From: Azospirillum endophyticum
Lineage (GTDB): Bacteria; Pseudomonadota; Alphaproteobacteria; Azospirillales; Azospirillaceae
Assembly (NCBI RefSeq): GCF_016595245.1
Contig: NZ_JAENHM010000063.1
Location: 62,001-126,000, forward strand
Direction: 5' to 3'
Length of the DNA stretch: 64,000 nucleotides
The notes beneath the pieces were generated by a model. That model did not search any database. It saw only the letters and a list, made by a program, of their open reading frames with translations, and was not told where the DNA came from. A program made the translations under genes and the position numbers. Positions 34,203-42,285 of the stretch are shown piece after piece; position 1 is the stretch's first letter; each line of letters begins with the position of its first letter.

Positions 34203-35087
34203 CTACAGCGCGCCGGCGGCGGTCGCGGGCTCGACCGCGACGGTCGCCGTCATGCCCGCCGCCAGTTCGACGCCGGGCGGGACCCGGTCGATGTGGATGC
34301 GCACCGGGATACGCTGGGCGAGGCGGACCCAGCTGAAGGTCGGCTCGACATTCGGCAGGCCGAGGTGACCGGGAGTTCCGTTGCTGTCCTCGATGCCCCG
34401 GCCGATGCTTTCGACATGGCCGGAAAGCGGCTCGTCGAAGCCCATCAGCATGACCCGTGCCGGGCTGCCGACACGGATCCGCCGCAGCTTCGTTTCCTCG
34501 AAATAGCTGGTGATCCAGAAGCTGGTCGCATCGAGGATGGCGATCCTCGTCACGCCGGCCGTGGCATAGTCGCCGGGCCGCAGCCGCAGATTGGTGACAT
34601 ACCCGTCGACCGGCGCCCGGACCGTCGCCTGTGCGAGATTGAGTTTGGCGAGATCGAGCGCAGCCACCGCAGCGTCATAGCTTGCCGCTGCCTGTGCGGC
34701 GGCGCCGGCCGTCTGTTGCAGATCCTCCTGCGAAATGACCTCGCGGAGTTGGCTTCGCCGCCGGGCCGCCGCTTGGCGAACCAGCATGTCCTGGCGTCTG
34801 GCTTCGGCATCGGCCTGTGCGGACGCCACGGCGAGCGAAAACCGCTTGGCGTCGATCGCATAGAGGATGTCGCCACGATGCACATACTGATTGTCGGCAA
34901 CCGACACGCTGCCCACGGTCCCGGACACCTCCGGCGCGATCTGTACGACCTCCGCGCTCACCCGGGCATCGCGCGTCCACGGCGTCTGCTCCTGGTGCGT
35001 CCAAACCTGCAGCGCCACGAGAGCGGCAACCGTGCCGAAGCAAAGGGTCAGGGCATAGCGCCCGAGCAGGGACAGCACAGGTTTCAT
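34203..35087 (-). CDS. HlyD-family membrane-fusion subunit (AaeA/EmrA-like)
   Basis: A 294-residue periplasmic adaptor. One N-terminal anchor helix is followed by 'TPWTRDARVSAEVVQIAPEV' (family start 'T-DA-V'), the lipoyl half-motifs 'SGTVGSVSVADNQYVHRGDI' and 'VRAPVDGYVTNLRLRPGDYA', and a helical hairpin between them. The end is 'GMTATVAVEP'. It bridges an inner-membrane pump to an outer-membrane channel; no channel gene is adjacent. Its start codon overlaps the DUF1656 stop (ATGA), and the pump gene is two genes upstream. Confidence 0.9.
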   Translation of the reverse strand: MKPVLSLLGRYALTLCFGTVAALVALQVWTHQEQTPWTRDARVSAEVVQIAPEVSGTVGSVSVADNQYVHRGDILYAIDAKRFSLAVASAQADAEARRQDMLVRQAAARRRSQLREVISQEDLQQTAGAAAQAAASYDAAVAALDLAKLNLAQATVRAPVDGYVTNLRLRPGDYATAGVTRIAILDATSFWITSYFEETKLRRIRVGSPARVMLMGFDEPLSGHVESIGRGIEDSNGTPGHLGLPNVEPTFSWVRLAQRIPVRIHIDRVPPGVELAAGMTATVAVEPATAAGAL

Positions 35088-35299
35088 TGGAATGTTCCGC
35101 TGGATGGCAGAGCCTGCAGGAGCAGGCCGTAGAGGAGGGCGAAGGTGGCCAGTTCGACGAGCGGCCGGCTGGCGGTCAGGCGGAAGAAACCCGTGGCCGC
35201 GAAAAGGCGGACCACCGCGACGGTGCCGGCAAGTGCAGCGAGGGCGAGCACCAGCGGACCGGGGAGAAAAACGCCTCCGATGTCGAGATCGAGGATCAT
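35084..35299 (-). CDS. DUF1656 small membrane protein (AaeX-like)
   Basis: A 71-residue protein with two hydrophobic helices; it begins 'MILDLDIGGVFLPGPLVLAL', typical of DUF1656/AaeX. ATGA overlaps link it to both the FUSC gene and the HlyD gene. AaeX proteins accompany AaeAB aromatic-acid efflux pumps; their role is unclear. Confidence 0.85.
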   Translation of the reverse strand: MILDLDIGGVFLPGPLVLALAALAGTVAVVRLFAATGFFRLTASRPLVELATFALLYGLLLQALPSSGTFQ

Positions 35300-37464
35300 C
35301 GGTCGGTCTCCCAAGTCAGTGCGCGGCCCGGGTCCAGGGCGAACCGGAGGTCGATGAGCAAATCGAGCAGCCGAACCCGGTCCGCGGTCGAGCTTTCGGC
35401 GATCCGCGCCATCAAGGTGTCGATGCGCCGATGCAGAGCGACGGCATCGGAAGGTTCCGCCCGGTATCCGGGGCCGAAGTGCCGCGCGATGGCGGTGAGA
35501 AGCTCGAGCCCGTCGTTGCCGATCCGGCCGTCCTCGCCAGCACCGCCCTTGGCATCGACCTGCCGGATCGCCTGATGAAGCCGACCGGCGGCATGCCCGA
35601 CACGAAGGTGGTGCAAGGTGTCGTCAAGCACATCCGGATGGGATGTCCCGGACAACCGGAGCCTGGGGAGCAGAAGCGCCGTCCGGTCGATCATGAGACT
35701 TGTCCAATGCGCCTCGTCGGGTCCGCCGCCCAGGGCCCGCCGCCTGACATCCCGCCGGTTCAGCCGAAGCAGCCGGCCGATCGCCGCATCGACCGGGATC
35801 GTCTGGAACAGGCTCATGCTCACGACCGCGAACCCCGTCGCCGCAAACAGCGCGACGACGCTGTTGAGCGACCCGGCGAAGTCGCCGGCATAGGTGGCGC
35901 CCAGCCCCGAGAGGATCGGGATCGTCAGGGTGATGCCGAGCGCCATGAACGTCGTCGGGGGCCGCGCCTGCAGGGAACCGGCGACCAGGAAGGCCGGTGC
36001 GAGCACCGCGACGAGGCCGGCGAAATCCCCCACGCGGGGAAGGATGACGAAGCTGTAGACCAGACTGACCGCCACCCCGACGACCGAGCCGGCCATGTAT
36101 TTGACGACATTCGGCGCTGGCGTGTCGACATTGCCGAACAGGGCGCAGCAGACGCCCAGGATCGAGACGGCCATCCCGCCCTCCGGCCAGGCCGACCAGA
36201 TCCAGAACGCACAGCCGATGACGATGCCGGCGGCCGCGCCCAGCGCGGCCCGGGCCGCCATCCAGGGATCGCGGTGATAGACATAGCCCGTCGCACGCCC
36301 GGATCGGAGATGCGATGCGGCGTCCGGCGGCCGGGCGGCGGCGCGTGCGAGGTTCCGTTCGAGCCGGTCGCATTCGTGAAGCAGGCCAATGGTCTCGGCG
36401 AGGTGACCGGCGAGGTTGGCCGCGAGCCGGTCGCCGGCCGTCGCGGCCTGCGCGGCGATGCGTGTCCGCACCGTCCGGGCGTGGTCGAGCAGCCGGACCG
36501 CACCGGCGTCCCGCCCGGCCGCATCGGCGTCGGCGGCGGCAGAGAGCCAACGCTCCACTCCATCCAGCAGCGCGGCCAATTCCTCGGGCACGGGATGGCC
36601 TCCGGCGCGGAGGGCATGGATGCGGTCCTCGACCTCCGTCGCCAGCGGAAGCAGTCGCGCAAGCCGGTCATGGATCAGCTGCAGCGTTTCACGGCTCGGC
36701 GTCACCGGGACCGGATCGTATGGCAGATGGCCGGCCAGCCCTTGCAGGGCGAGAAGATCCCCCGCGAGCCGGTCGCGGTCGCGGCGGGTTTCCTGCCCCG
36801 AGCTTCCGCGGAGCGCATCGCCCGCCAGCCGGCGGGCGTCCCGCAGCGTTGCCGACAGCTTGGCGGTGAACTGGCCGGTCATGCGCTTGGGCAGGACGAA
36901 GCGATGCACCAGGACGGCGCAGAGGATCCCGATGGAGATCTCCTGCACCCGCACCGACGCCGTATCGAAGATGGCGGCGGGATTGAACACGCCGGGGAAG
37001 CCGATCAGGCTGGCGGTGTAGCCGGACAGGACGAAGGCATAGGCCCGCGCGGTGCGGTCGAGCAGCGAGAGGTAGAGGCACAGGCCGATCCAGCAGGCGA
37101 GGACCACGCTGCAGACGATCGGTTCGTTCACGAAAGCGGGGATGATCGCCACGGTCGCCACGGCACCGACGACTGTCCCCACGAAGCGATAGACGCCGCG
37201 GCTGAGCGACGCGCCGGCCGAGTTTTGCGAAACGATGTAGACGGTGACGATGGCCCAGGAGGGTTTCGGCACTCCTGCGCGCAACGCGATGTAGTAGGCC
37301 AGCATCGCCGCGGCGAAGCTCTTCGCCGAGAAGAGCAGCGCGTCCACATCCGCCCGCAGCACCGGCATCCGGGACGGCAACGACCACGCGCGCCCGAGTG
37401 CCGCGATCCGGATGGCGATCCCGGCGACGGCGAAAAGCCGGTTCGAAGGAGGTTCGGTTCTCAT
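35296..37464 (-). CDS. FUSC-family inner-membrane efflux protein (AaeB-like)
   Basis: A 722-residue protein with two hydrophobic clusters of about six helices each, separated and followed by long soluble regions, the FUSC plan. The N-terminal part has 'FSAKSFAAAMLAYYIALRAG' and 'PKPSWAIVTVYIVSQNSAGA' plus 'RGVYRFVGTVVGA', the characteristic AaeB signature. The second cluster starts near 'AARAALGAAAGIVIGCAFWI'. It exports hydroxylated aromatic carboxylic acids with its HlyD partner. The ATG at 37464 is chosen; a TTG at 37491 would add nine residues. It is divergent from an AraC regulator. Confidence 0.9.
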   Translation of the reverse strand: MRTEPPSNRLFAVAGIAIRIAALGRAWSLPSRMPVLRADVDALLFSAKSFAAAMLAYYIALRAGVPKPSWAIVTVYIVSQNSAGASLSRGVYRFVGTVVGAVATVAIIPAFVNEPIVCSVVLACWIGLCLYLSLLDRTARAYAFVLSGYTASLIGFPGVFNPAAIFDTASVRVQEISIGILCAVLVHRFVLPKRMTGQFTAKLSATLRDARRLAGDALRGSSGQETRRDRDRLAGDLLALQGLAGHLPYDPVPVTPSRETLQLIHDRLARLLPLATEVEDRIHALRAGGHPVPEELAALLDGVERWLSAAADADAAGRDAGAVRLLDHARTVRTRIAAQAATAGDRLAANLAGHLAETIGLLHECDRLERNLARAAARPPDAASHLRSGRATGYVYHRDPWMAARAALGAAAGIVIGCAFWIWSAWPEGGMAVSILGVCCALFGNVDTPAPNVVKYMAGSVVGVAVSLVYSFVILPRVGDFAGLVAVLAPAFLVAGSLQARPPTTFMALGITLTIPILSGLGATYAGDFAGSLNSVVALFAATGFAVVSMSLFQTIPVDAAIGRLLRLNRRDVRRRALGGGPDEAHWTSLMIDRTALLLPRLRLSGTSHPDVLDDTLHHLRVGHAAGRLHQAIRQVDAKGGAGEDGRIGNDGLELLTAIARHFGPGYRAEPSDAVALHRRIDTLMARIAESSTADRVRLLDLLIDLRFALDPGRALTWETDR

Positions 37465-37500
37465 GCCCGGGAGTATCGGCGCATTGCGCAACCGGATAAA

Positions 37501-37527
37501 TTAGGTATCCTGTCAAAAAATCCCTAA
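37501..37527. promoter_or_regulatory. Inverted repeat in the FUSC/araC divergent promoter region
   Basis: TTAGG (37501-37505) and CCTAA (37523-37527) flank an AT-rich core that contains TTGACA on the minus strand. It lies in the 97-bp divergent gap, where a regulator of both genes should bind. Confidence 0.4.
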
Positions 37528-37561
37528 ATCACGCCAAATTCGAGTGTGGCCAGAGTCGATC

Positions 37562-38377
37562 ATGCCGAAACCCATCTCCGCGTCACGGTCGGCCGTTTCC
37601 GTCTTCGATCCCGATCTCGACGACCGGCCTGCGGTCGCGCGCCTGCTCGACTTCACGGAATACAAGGCGGAAGTGCCGGTGCATGCGCATCGAAGAGGAC
37701 AGCTGATCCTGGCGCTGCATGGCGCCGTCACCTGCACCGCGGGCGACGAGATCTGGATCGTGCCGCCCGACTGCGGAGTCTGGATTCCGGGTTCCATGCC
37801 GCACAGCGTCAGAGCCACCGCGAACGCCCGGCTCAGCTACCTGTTCGTTGAGCCGGGAGCCGCGAGCCTGCCCGACGTCTGCTGCACCCTGTCGATCTCG
37901 CCCCTGGTGCGGGAACTGGTCAACCGGCTGACCGGCGAGGTTTCGGACTATCTGGCGGACAGCCATGCCGCCCGTCTTGCCCGGGTGACGCTGGACGAGC
38001 TGGCCGGGATGCCGCGTGAACACTTCAACCTGCCCATCTCCAGCGATCCGAAGATCCGGGCGATCGCCGACGCCCTGACGATCGAACCGTCCGACCGGAG
38101 CACGTTGGCGGACTGGGCGAAGCGCGTCGCGATGAGCGAGAGATCGCTGGCCCGTTTGATGATCCGCGAGACGGGGCTGACCTTCGGGCGCTGGCGGCAG
38201 CAGTTGCACCTCGTCGTTGCGCTTCGCGAACTGGCCAGCGGGGCTGCGGTACAGACCGTGGCGGACAAGCTGGGCTATGAGTCGGTCAACGCCTTCATCA
38301 CGATGTTCAAGAAAGCTCTGGGAAGCACGCCGGCACAATATTTCACGCAACGCAGGGCGAAGCCGTCACAGCCTTGA
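37562..38377 (+). CDS. AraC-family regulator with cupin-type sensor domain
   Basis: A 271-residue protein. The cupin-like N-terminal domain has 'VPVHAHRRGQLILALHGAVT' and 'PPDCGVWIPGSMPHSVRATA'. The C-terminal HTH pair has 'VAMSERSLARLMIRETGLTF', 'GRWRQQLHLVVALRELASGA' and 'LGYESVNAFITMFKKALGST'. It resembles the regulator at 19768 along its whole length, so the two may be paralogues. It is divergent from the aaeB-like operon and is its most likely regulator, probably sensing an aromatic acid. A GTG at 37544 is an alternative start. Confidence 0.85.
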   Translation: MPKPISASRSAVSVFDPDLDDRPAVARLLDFTEYKAEVPVHAHRRGQLILALHGAVTCTAGDEIWIVPPDCGVWIPGSMPHSVRATANARLSYLFVEPGAASLPDVCCTLSISPLVRELVNRLTGEVSDYLADSHAARLARVTLDELAGMPREHFNLPISSDPKIRAIADALTIEPSDRSTLADWAKRVAMSERSLARLMIRETGLTFGRWRQQLHLVVALRELASGAAVQTVADKLGYESVNAFITMFKKALGSTPAQYFTQRRAKPSQP

Positions 38378-38570
38378 ACGGAGAAGGACGCAACAGGCTT
38401 TTCGGTGCGGTTTTCAGGATGCAGTGAACGGTTTGCGAGCAGCCGATCTGCCTGGGACAAGGCGGGCGTGGACGAAACTGGCGGCCGGGAGCGTCATCCC
38501 TACGCCACCGGACCCGCCGCTTCCCGACGCCCGACGCCCGCCGCGGAAGGCGAACGTCGGGGCGATGACC

Positions 38571-39359
38571 TCAGACAGTCCGCACGGTGCCGCCGTCGAT
38601 GATGAACTCGGCGCCGTGGATCGCGGCGGCGCGATCCGAGGCCAGATAGGCAATCAGATCGGCGACCTCATCGGGCTCGGCCGCACGCCCGATCGGGATC
38701 CCGCCCAGGGCATCGAGGACAACCTGCCGCGCTTCCTCGATCGTGCCGCCATGGGCGGCCTGCAGACGCTCGAGAAAGTCGACGGACGACTCCGTCATGA
38801 TCCAGCCGGGAGAGACGGCGTTGACCCGCACGCCCTTCGGTCCCAGTTCCTTGGAGATCGACTTGCTGTAGGTCCGGAGCGCGGCCTTTGCGGCGGCGTA
38901 GCCAGTGGTCGATTCGGGAAGCGGCAGGATCGATTGGATGGACGTGATATGCACGATCGCGCCGGCACCCCGTTCCATCATCTGCGGGGCCAGGAGGCGA
39001 TCAAGGCGGACGCTGGCCAAAAGGTTGAGGTTCAGCTCGGCGAGCCAGTGATCTTCCGTCAGGGCAAGAAAGCCGCCGGCAGGCGAGGCCGAGCCGCCGA
39101 TCACATGAGCGAGGATGTCGATGCCACCCATACGCTCGAGCGCCGCCTTGGCCAAGGTTGCCCCGCCCTCGGCTGTCGTCAGGTCTGCCTGGACGAATTC
39201 GACGCCGTCGATCGGCCGTGGAGTTCCGCGGGCGGCGGTGATCACCCGGGCGCCGCCGGCCAGGAAGCGATCGACGGTAGCGCGGCCCAAGCCCTTGGTG
39301 CCGCCGCTGACGAGCACCCGTTTTCCGGCGAACTCGGTTGGATCAGCCTTGATGCTCAT
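38571..39359 (-). CDS. Short-chain dehydrogenase/reductase (SDR)
   Basis: A 262-residue SDR. 'VLVSGGTKGLG' is the cofactor motif, with 'VITAARGTP' suggesting NADP(H). The NAG motif is altered to 'HVIGGSASPAGG', as in a group of divergent SDRs. Catalytic Ser lies in 'VHITSIQS' and Tyr/Lys in 'TTGYAAAKAALRTYSK'. The C-terminus 'HGAEFIIDGGTVRTV' is complete. Its ATG overlaps the stop of the NTF2-like gene (ATGA). Substrate unknown. Confidence 0.9.
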   Translation of the reverse strand: MSIKADPTEFAGKRVLVSGGTKGLGRATVDRFLAGGARVITAARGTPRPIDGVEFVQADLTTAEGGATLAKAALERMGGIDILAHVIGGSASPAGGFLALTEDHWLAELNLNLLASVRLDRLLAPQMMERGAGAIVHITSIQSILPLPESTTGYAAAKAALRTYSKSISKELGPKGVRVNAVSPGWIMTESSVDFLERLQAAHGGTIEEARQVVLDALGGIPIGRAAEPDEVADLIAYLASDRAAAIHGAEFIIDGGTVRTV

Positions 39360-39685
39360 GCCGTGATCTCCAAGGCCTTGATCGCGTCGTGTTCGATCGT
39401 GAAGCGATAGGTGAATCGGATGGGGCTGCCCTTGAAGTCGCCATGGGCAGGGCCTTCGGCCACGACTTGGCCGTTCTCGCCGCGAACGGTGTCCGGCGTG
39501 AAGATGGCCTTGACCGCAATCACCTCGTCCTCAAACAAGGTTCGCAGCGCGGCATGGCCCTCGTGACGTTTTCCGTTGTCGAAGAGGACCGCGTCGGCGG
39601 CAAAAGGCTTCAACATGCCGTCCACATCGAGTTGTGCATTGGCCTCGACATAGTCGGCTATGGGTTTGGGCAGTTCGATCGACAT
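39356..39685 (-). CDS. NTF2-like/SnoaL small protein
   Basis: A 109-residue NTF2-like protein: 'PKPIADYVEANAQLDVDGML', then 'FAADAVLFDNGKRHEGHAAL', ending 'TYRFTIEHDAIKALEIT'. The conserved 'G--ALR-LF' helix and final hairpin fit the SnoaL-like fold. It is the first gene of a two-gene operon with the SDR (ATGA overlap) and is divergent from a LysR gene. NTF2-like/SDR pairs are common targets of CrgA-like LysR regulators, which suggests a small detoxification unit. Confidence 0.8.
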   Translation of the reverse strand: MSIELPKPIADYVEANAQLDVDGMLKPFAADAVLFDNGKRHEGHAALRTLFEDEVIAVKAIFTPDTVRGENGQVVAEGPAHGDFKGSPIRFTYRFTIEHDAIKALEITA

Positions 39686-39710
39686 CGCTCGGCTCCTTGA
39701 CGTGACAAGG

Positions 39711-39732
39711 TTGATTTAGAGCCAAACATCAA
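39711..39732. promoter_or_regulatory. LysR-type operator candidate
   Basis: TTGAT (39711-39715) and ATCAA (39728-39732) are inverted around 12 bases, a T-N11-A-like arrangement in the 96-bp divergent gap between the NTF2/SDR operon and the lysR gene. Confidence 0.45.
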
Positions 39733-39781
39733 TCACGATAATCGGGCCAAACCGGCATGGGGCATCGCGAAAAGCGGGACA

Positions 39782-40675
39782 ATGCCGAAACACGGCCTGA
39801 TCGAATTCGATGCTGTTCTCGCGATTGCACGGCGCGGATCGTTCCGGGCAGCGGCGTTGGAACTTGGCCTGTCGACCACCGCACTGAGCAACGTCATCGG
39901 GAAGCTGGAGCGCCAACTCGGCGTCCGATTGTTCAATCGCACCACCCGCAGCGTTTCCCTGACGGACGCCGGACGAAACTTCGTCGATCATGTCGGGCCC
40001 GCCGTACAGACCCTGCACGATGCGATGGGCGCCGCCCGCTCGCAGCAGGAAACCCCATCCGGAACCCTTCGGATCAATGCATTCGCGACAGGTGCGCGGG
40101 AGGTGCTTGGCCCGCTCCTGTTGAAGTTCCTGCGGCGCTATCCACAGGTTCACATCGATCTCGTCACCGAGGGCCGGATCGTGGACATCGTTGCCGAAGG
40201 GTTCGATCTTGGCCTCAGGAGCGCCGACCTGGTGCCGAGCGACATGATTGCCATTCCCGTAAGCCCTCCCCGCAGCTTTGCCGTGGTTGCGTCGCCGGCG
40301 TATTTCGAAGCCAACGGCAAGCCTCGCGTGCCCACCGAGCTTCTGCGCCATTCCTGCCTTCGCATTCGGTTGCCGAATGGCGCGCTGCATCGCTGGCAAT
40401 TCGAAAAGGACGGTCAGCCCGTCCAGATCGACGTTCAAGGTCCCATCACGCTGGATGAGGCGAGCCTCTCGCGCATCACTGTCCTCAATCACGTCGGCAT
40501 CGGCTACTTCATGGAGTCCGATGTGCGCGAAGACATCGAGGCAGGGCGTCTCGTCCGGGTCTTGGAAGATTGGACGCCATCGCTGGCACCCTTGTGCCTC
40601 TACTATCCCAGCAGACGAAATCCTTCGGCCGCATTCAAGGCGTTGATCGGCATGGCCCGCAGCCCTGCCAGATGA
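39782..40675 (+). CDS. LysR-family transcriptional regulator (CrgA-like)
   Basis: A 297-residue LTTR. The winged HTH is 'FDAVLAIARRGSFRAAALEL' with 'GLSTTALSNVIGKLERQLGV' and 'LFNRTTRSVSLTDAGRNF'. The effector domain has 'PSGTLRINAFATGAREVLGP' and 'EGFDLGLRSADLVPSDMIAI'. It is divergent from the NTF2/SDR operon with a T-N11-A-like palindrome between them, so it likely controls that operon and itself. Confidence 0.9.
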   Translation: MPKHGLIEFDAVLAIARRGSFRAAALELGLSTTALSNVIGKLERQLGVRLFNRTTRSVSLTDAGRNFVDHVGPAVQTLHDAMGAARSQQETPSGTLRINAFATGAREVLGPLLLKFLRRYPQVHIDLVTEGRIVDIVAEGFDLGLRSADLVPSDMIAIPVSPPRSFAVVASPAYFEANGKPRVPTELLRHSCLRIRLPNGALHRWQFEKDGQPVQIDVQGPITLDEASLSRITVLNHVGIGYFMESDVREDIEAGRLVRVLEDWTPSLAPLCLYYPSRRNPSAAFKALIGMARSPAR

Positions 40676-40835
40676 GGGTTTGTTCAGTGACGGCTTCCGT
40701 AGGAGCGGCCATCTCGCGAACGCGGTGCCAACGACCAGGTTTCGTCGGGAACATGGCTCCGAGCTCGGCGTCCGATTTTCCAAGGCCGTGAACGCAAACG
40801 CATGGCCCCTCGACCACAAGCGCCTCGATCGATGC

Positions 40836-40863
40836 GCCCTCGCGCCGGGACCGGCGCGAGGGC
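40836..40863. terminator. Strong hairpin downstream of doeD
   Basis: GCCCTCGCGCCGG (40836-40848) and CCGGCGCGAGGGC (40851-40863) are perfect 13-base complements with a minimal loop. It lies 15 bp past the doeD stop (minus strand) and also ends transcription arriving from the lysR side. Confidence 0.65.
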
Positions 40864-40877
40864 TGACGGAAGCCCAC

Positions 40878-42257
40878 TCAGAGTTCGGCCGCCACCGCCT
40901 TCACCGCCTTGGCCGTCGCGGACACCACGATGTCCGCCTCCTCCCCCGTCAGGCAGAGCGGCGGGGCGAAGCCGAGGATGTCGCCCTGCGGCATGGCACG
41001 GGCGATGACCCCCCGCTCCAGCAGGGCGGCGGACAGGCGCGGCCCGACCTTCGCCTCGACGGGGAAGAAGCGGCGGTCATCCTTGTCGGCGACGAACTCC
41101 ACCGCCGCCAGCATGCCCTCGCCGCGCACCTCGCCGACCATCGGATGCCCTGCCAGCGCGTCGGCCAGCGCCGCGCGGAAATAGCCGCCGGTCTCGCGCG
41201 CGTTGGTCACCAGATCGAGCGTGTCGACCAGCTCCAGATTCGCCACCCCGGCGGCGGCGCAGAGCGGATGCGCCGAATAGGTCCAGCCATGGCCGATGGG
41301 GCCCAACTGGTCGGAGCCCTGCTCCAGCACCTTCCACACCCGGTCGCCGACGATCACCCCCGACAGCGGCGCATAGGCGGAGGTCAGTCCCTTGGCGATG
41401 GTGATGAGGTCCGGCCTGATGCCGTAATGGTCGGAGCCGAACATGCTGCCGAGCCGGCCGAACCCGGTCACCACCTCGTCGGCGATCAGCAGGATGTCGT
41501 GCTTGTCCAGGACGGCCTGGACCTTCTCCCAATAGCCGGCGGGCGGCGGGACGATGCCGCCGGTGCCCAGGACCGGTTCGCCGATGAAGGCGGCGATGGT
41601 TTCCGGCCCCTCCGCCTGGATCAGCGCCTCCAACTGGTCGGCGCAGTGCTGGGAGAACTGCTCCTCGCTCATGCTGCGGTCGGCGCGGCGGAAATAGTAA
41701 GGAGCTTCGGTGTGCAGCACCGGCGGGCGCGGCAGGTCGAAGGCCTTGTGGAACAGCTCCAGCCCGGTCAGGCTGCCGGTCATCACCCCCGACCCGTGAT
41801 AGCCGCGCCAGCGCGAGATGATCTTCTTCTTCTCCGGCCGGCCGAGGATGTTGTTGTAGTACCAGACCAGCTTGATGTTGGTCTCGTTCGCGTCCGATCC
41901 CGACAGGCCGAAATAGACGCGCGACATCCCGGCGGGAGCCCGGTCGACGATCATCTTGGCCAGCGTGATCGACGGCTCGCTGCCATGCCCGGCATAGGCA
42001 TGATAGTAGGCGAGCTTGCCGGCCTGCTCGGCGATGGCGTCGGCGATCTCGCGCCGGCCATAGCCGACATTGACGCAATAGAGCCCGGCGAAGGCGTCCA
42101 GGCTGCGCTTGCCGTCACGGTCGGTGATGTAGACGCCGTCGCCGCCGGTGACGACGCGCGTCGGTGTGTCGCCGCGGGCGTGCGCCGCCATGTGGGTCGA
42201 GGGGTGGAAGAAATGGTCGCGGTCCCAGGCGGTCAGTTCGTTGGTCAGGTCGGTCAT
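40878..42257 (-). CDS. doeD: Class III aminotransferase, L-2,4-diaminobutyrate transaminase of ectoine catabolism
   Basis: A 459-residue fold-type I, class III PLP enzyme. 'DAFAGLYCVNVGYGRREIAD' and 'MSRVYFGLSGSDANETNIKL' are omega-transaminase features, 'ISRWRGYHGSG' is the cofactor loop, 'LLIADEVVTGFGR' carries the PLP Asp and 'DLITIAKGLTSAYAPLSGVI' the Schiff-base Lys. In ectoine degradation DoeD converts 2,4-diaminobutyrate to aspartate semialdehyde. Taken alone it could be a beta-alanine or taurine transaminase; the ectoine role comes from its linkage to doeC, doeX, enuR and the ehu/eut genes. The start at MTDLTNEL is favoured over an ATG five codons upstream. Confidence 0.8.
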   Translation of the reverse strand: MTDLTNELTAWDRDHFFHPSTHMAAHARGDTPTRVVTGGDGVYITDRDGKRSLDAFAGLYCVNVGYGRREIADAIAEQAGKLAYYHAYAGHGSEPSITLAKMIVDRAPAGMSRVYFGLSGSDANETNIKLVWYYNNILGRPEKKKIISRWRGYHGSGVMTGSLTGLELFHKAFDLPRPPVLHTEAPYYFRRADRSMSEEQFSQHCADQLEALIQAEGPETIAAFIGEPVLGTGGIVPPPAGYWEKVQAVLDKHDILLIADEVVTGFGRLGSMFGSDHYGIRPDLITIAKGLTSAYAPLSGVIVGDRVWKVLEQGSDQLGPIGHGWTYSAHPLCAAAGVANLELVDTLDLVTNARETGGYFRAALADALAGHPMVGEVRGEGMLAAVEFVADKDDRRFFPVEAKVGPRLSAALLERGVIARAMPQGDILGFAPPLCLTGEEADIVVSATAKAVKAVAAEL

Positions 42258-42285
42258 GATCTGTTTTCCCATGAAGGATTTCGGC

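Noticed and set aside
35092..37527. 811-codon plus-strand open frame opposite the FUSC gene
   Set aside because: Arg/Gly/Pro-rich nonsense-like translation with no recognisable domain, opposite a clear membrane protein. The same applies to other long antisense frames in the window.
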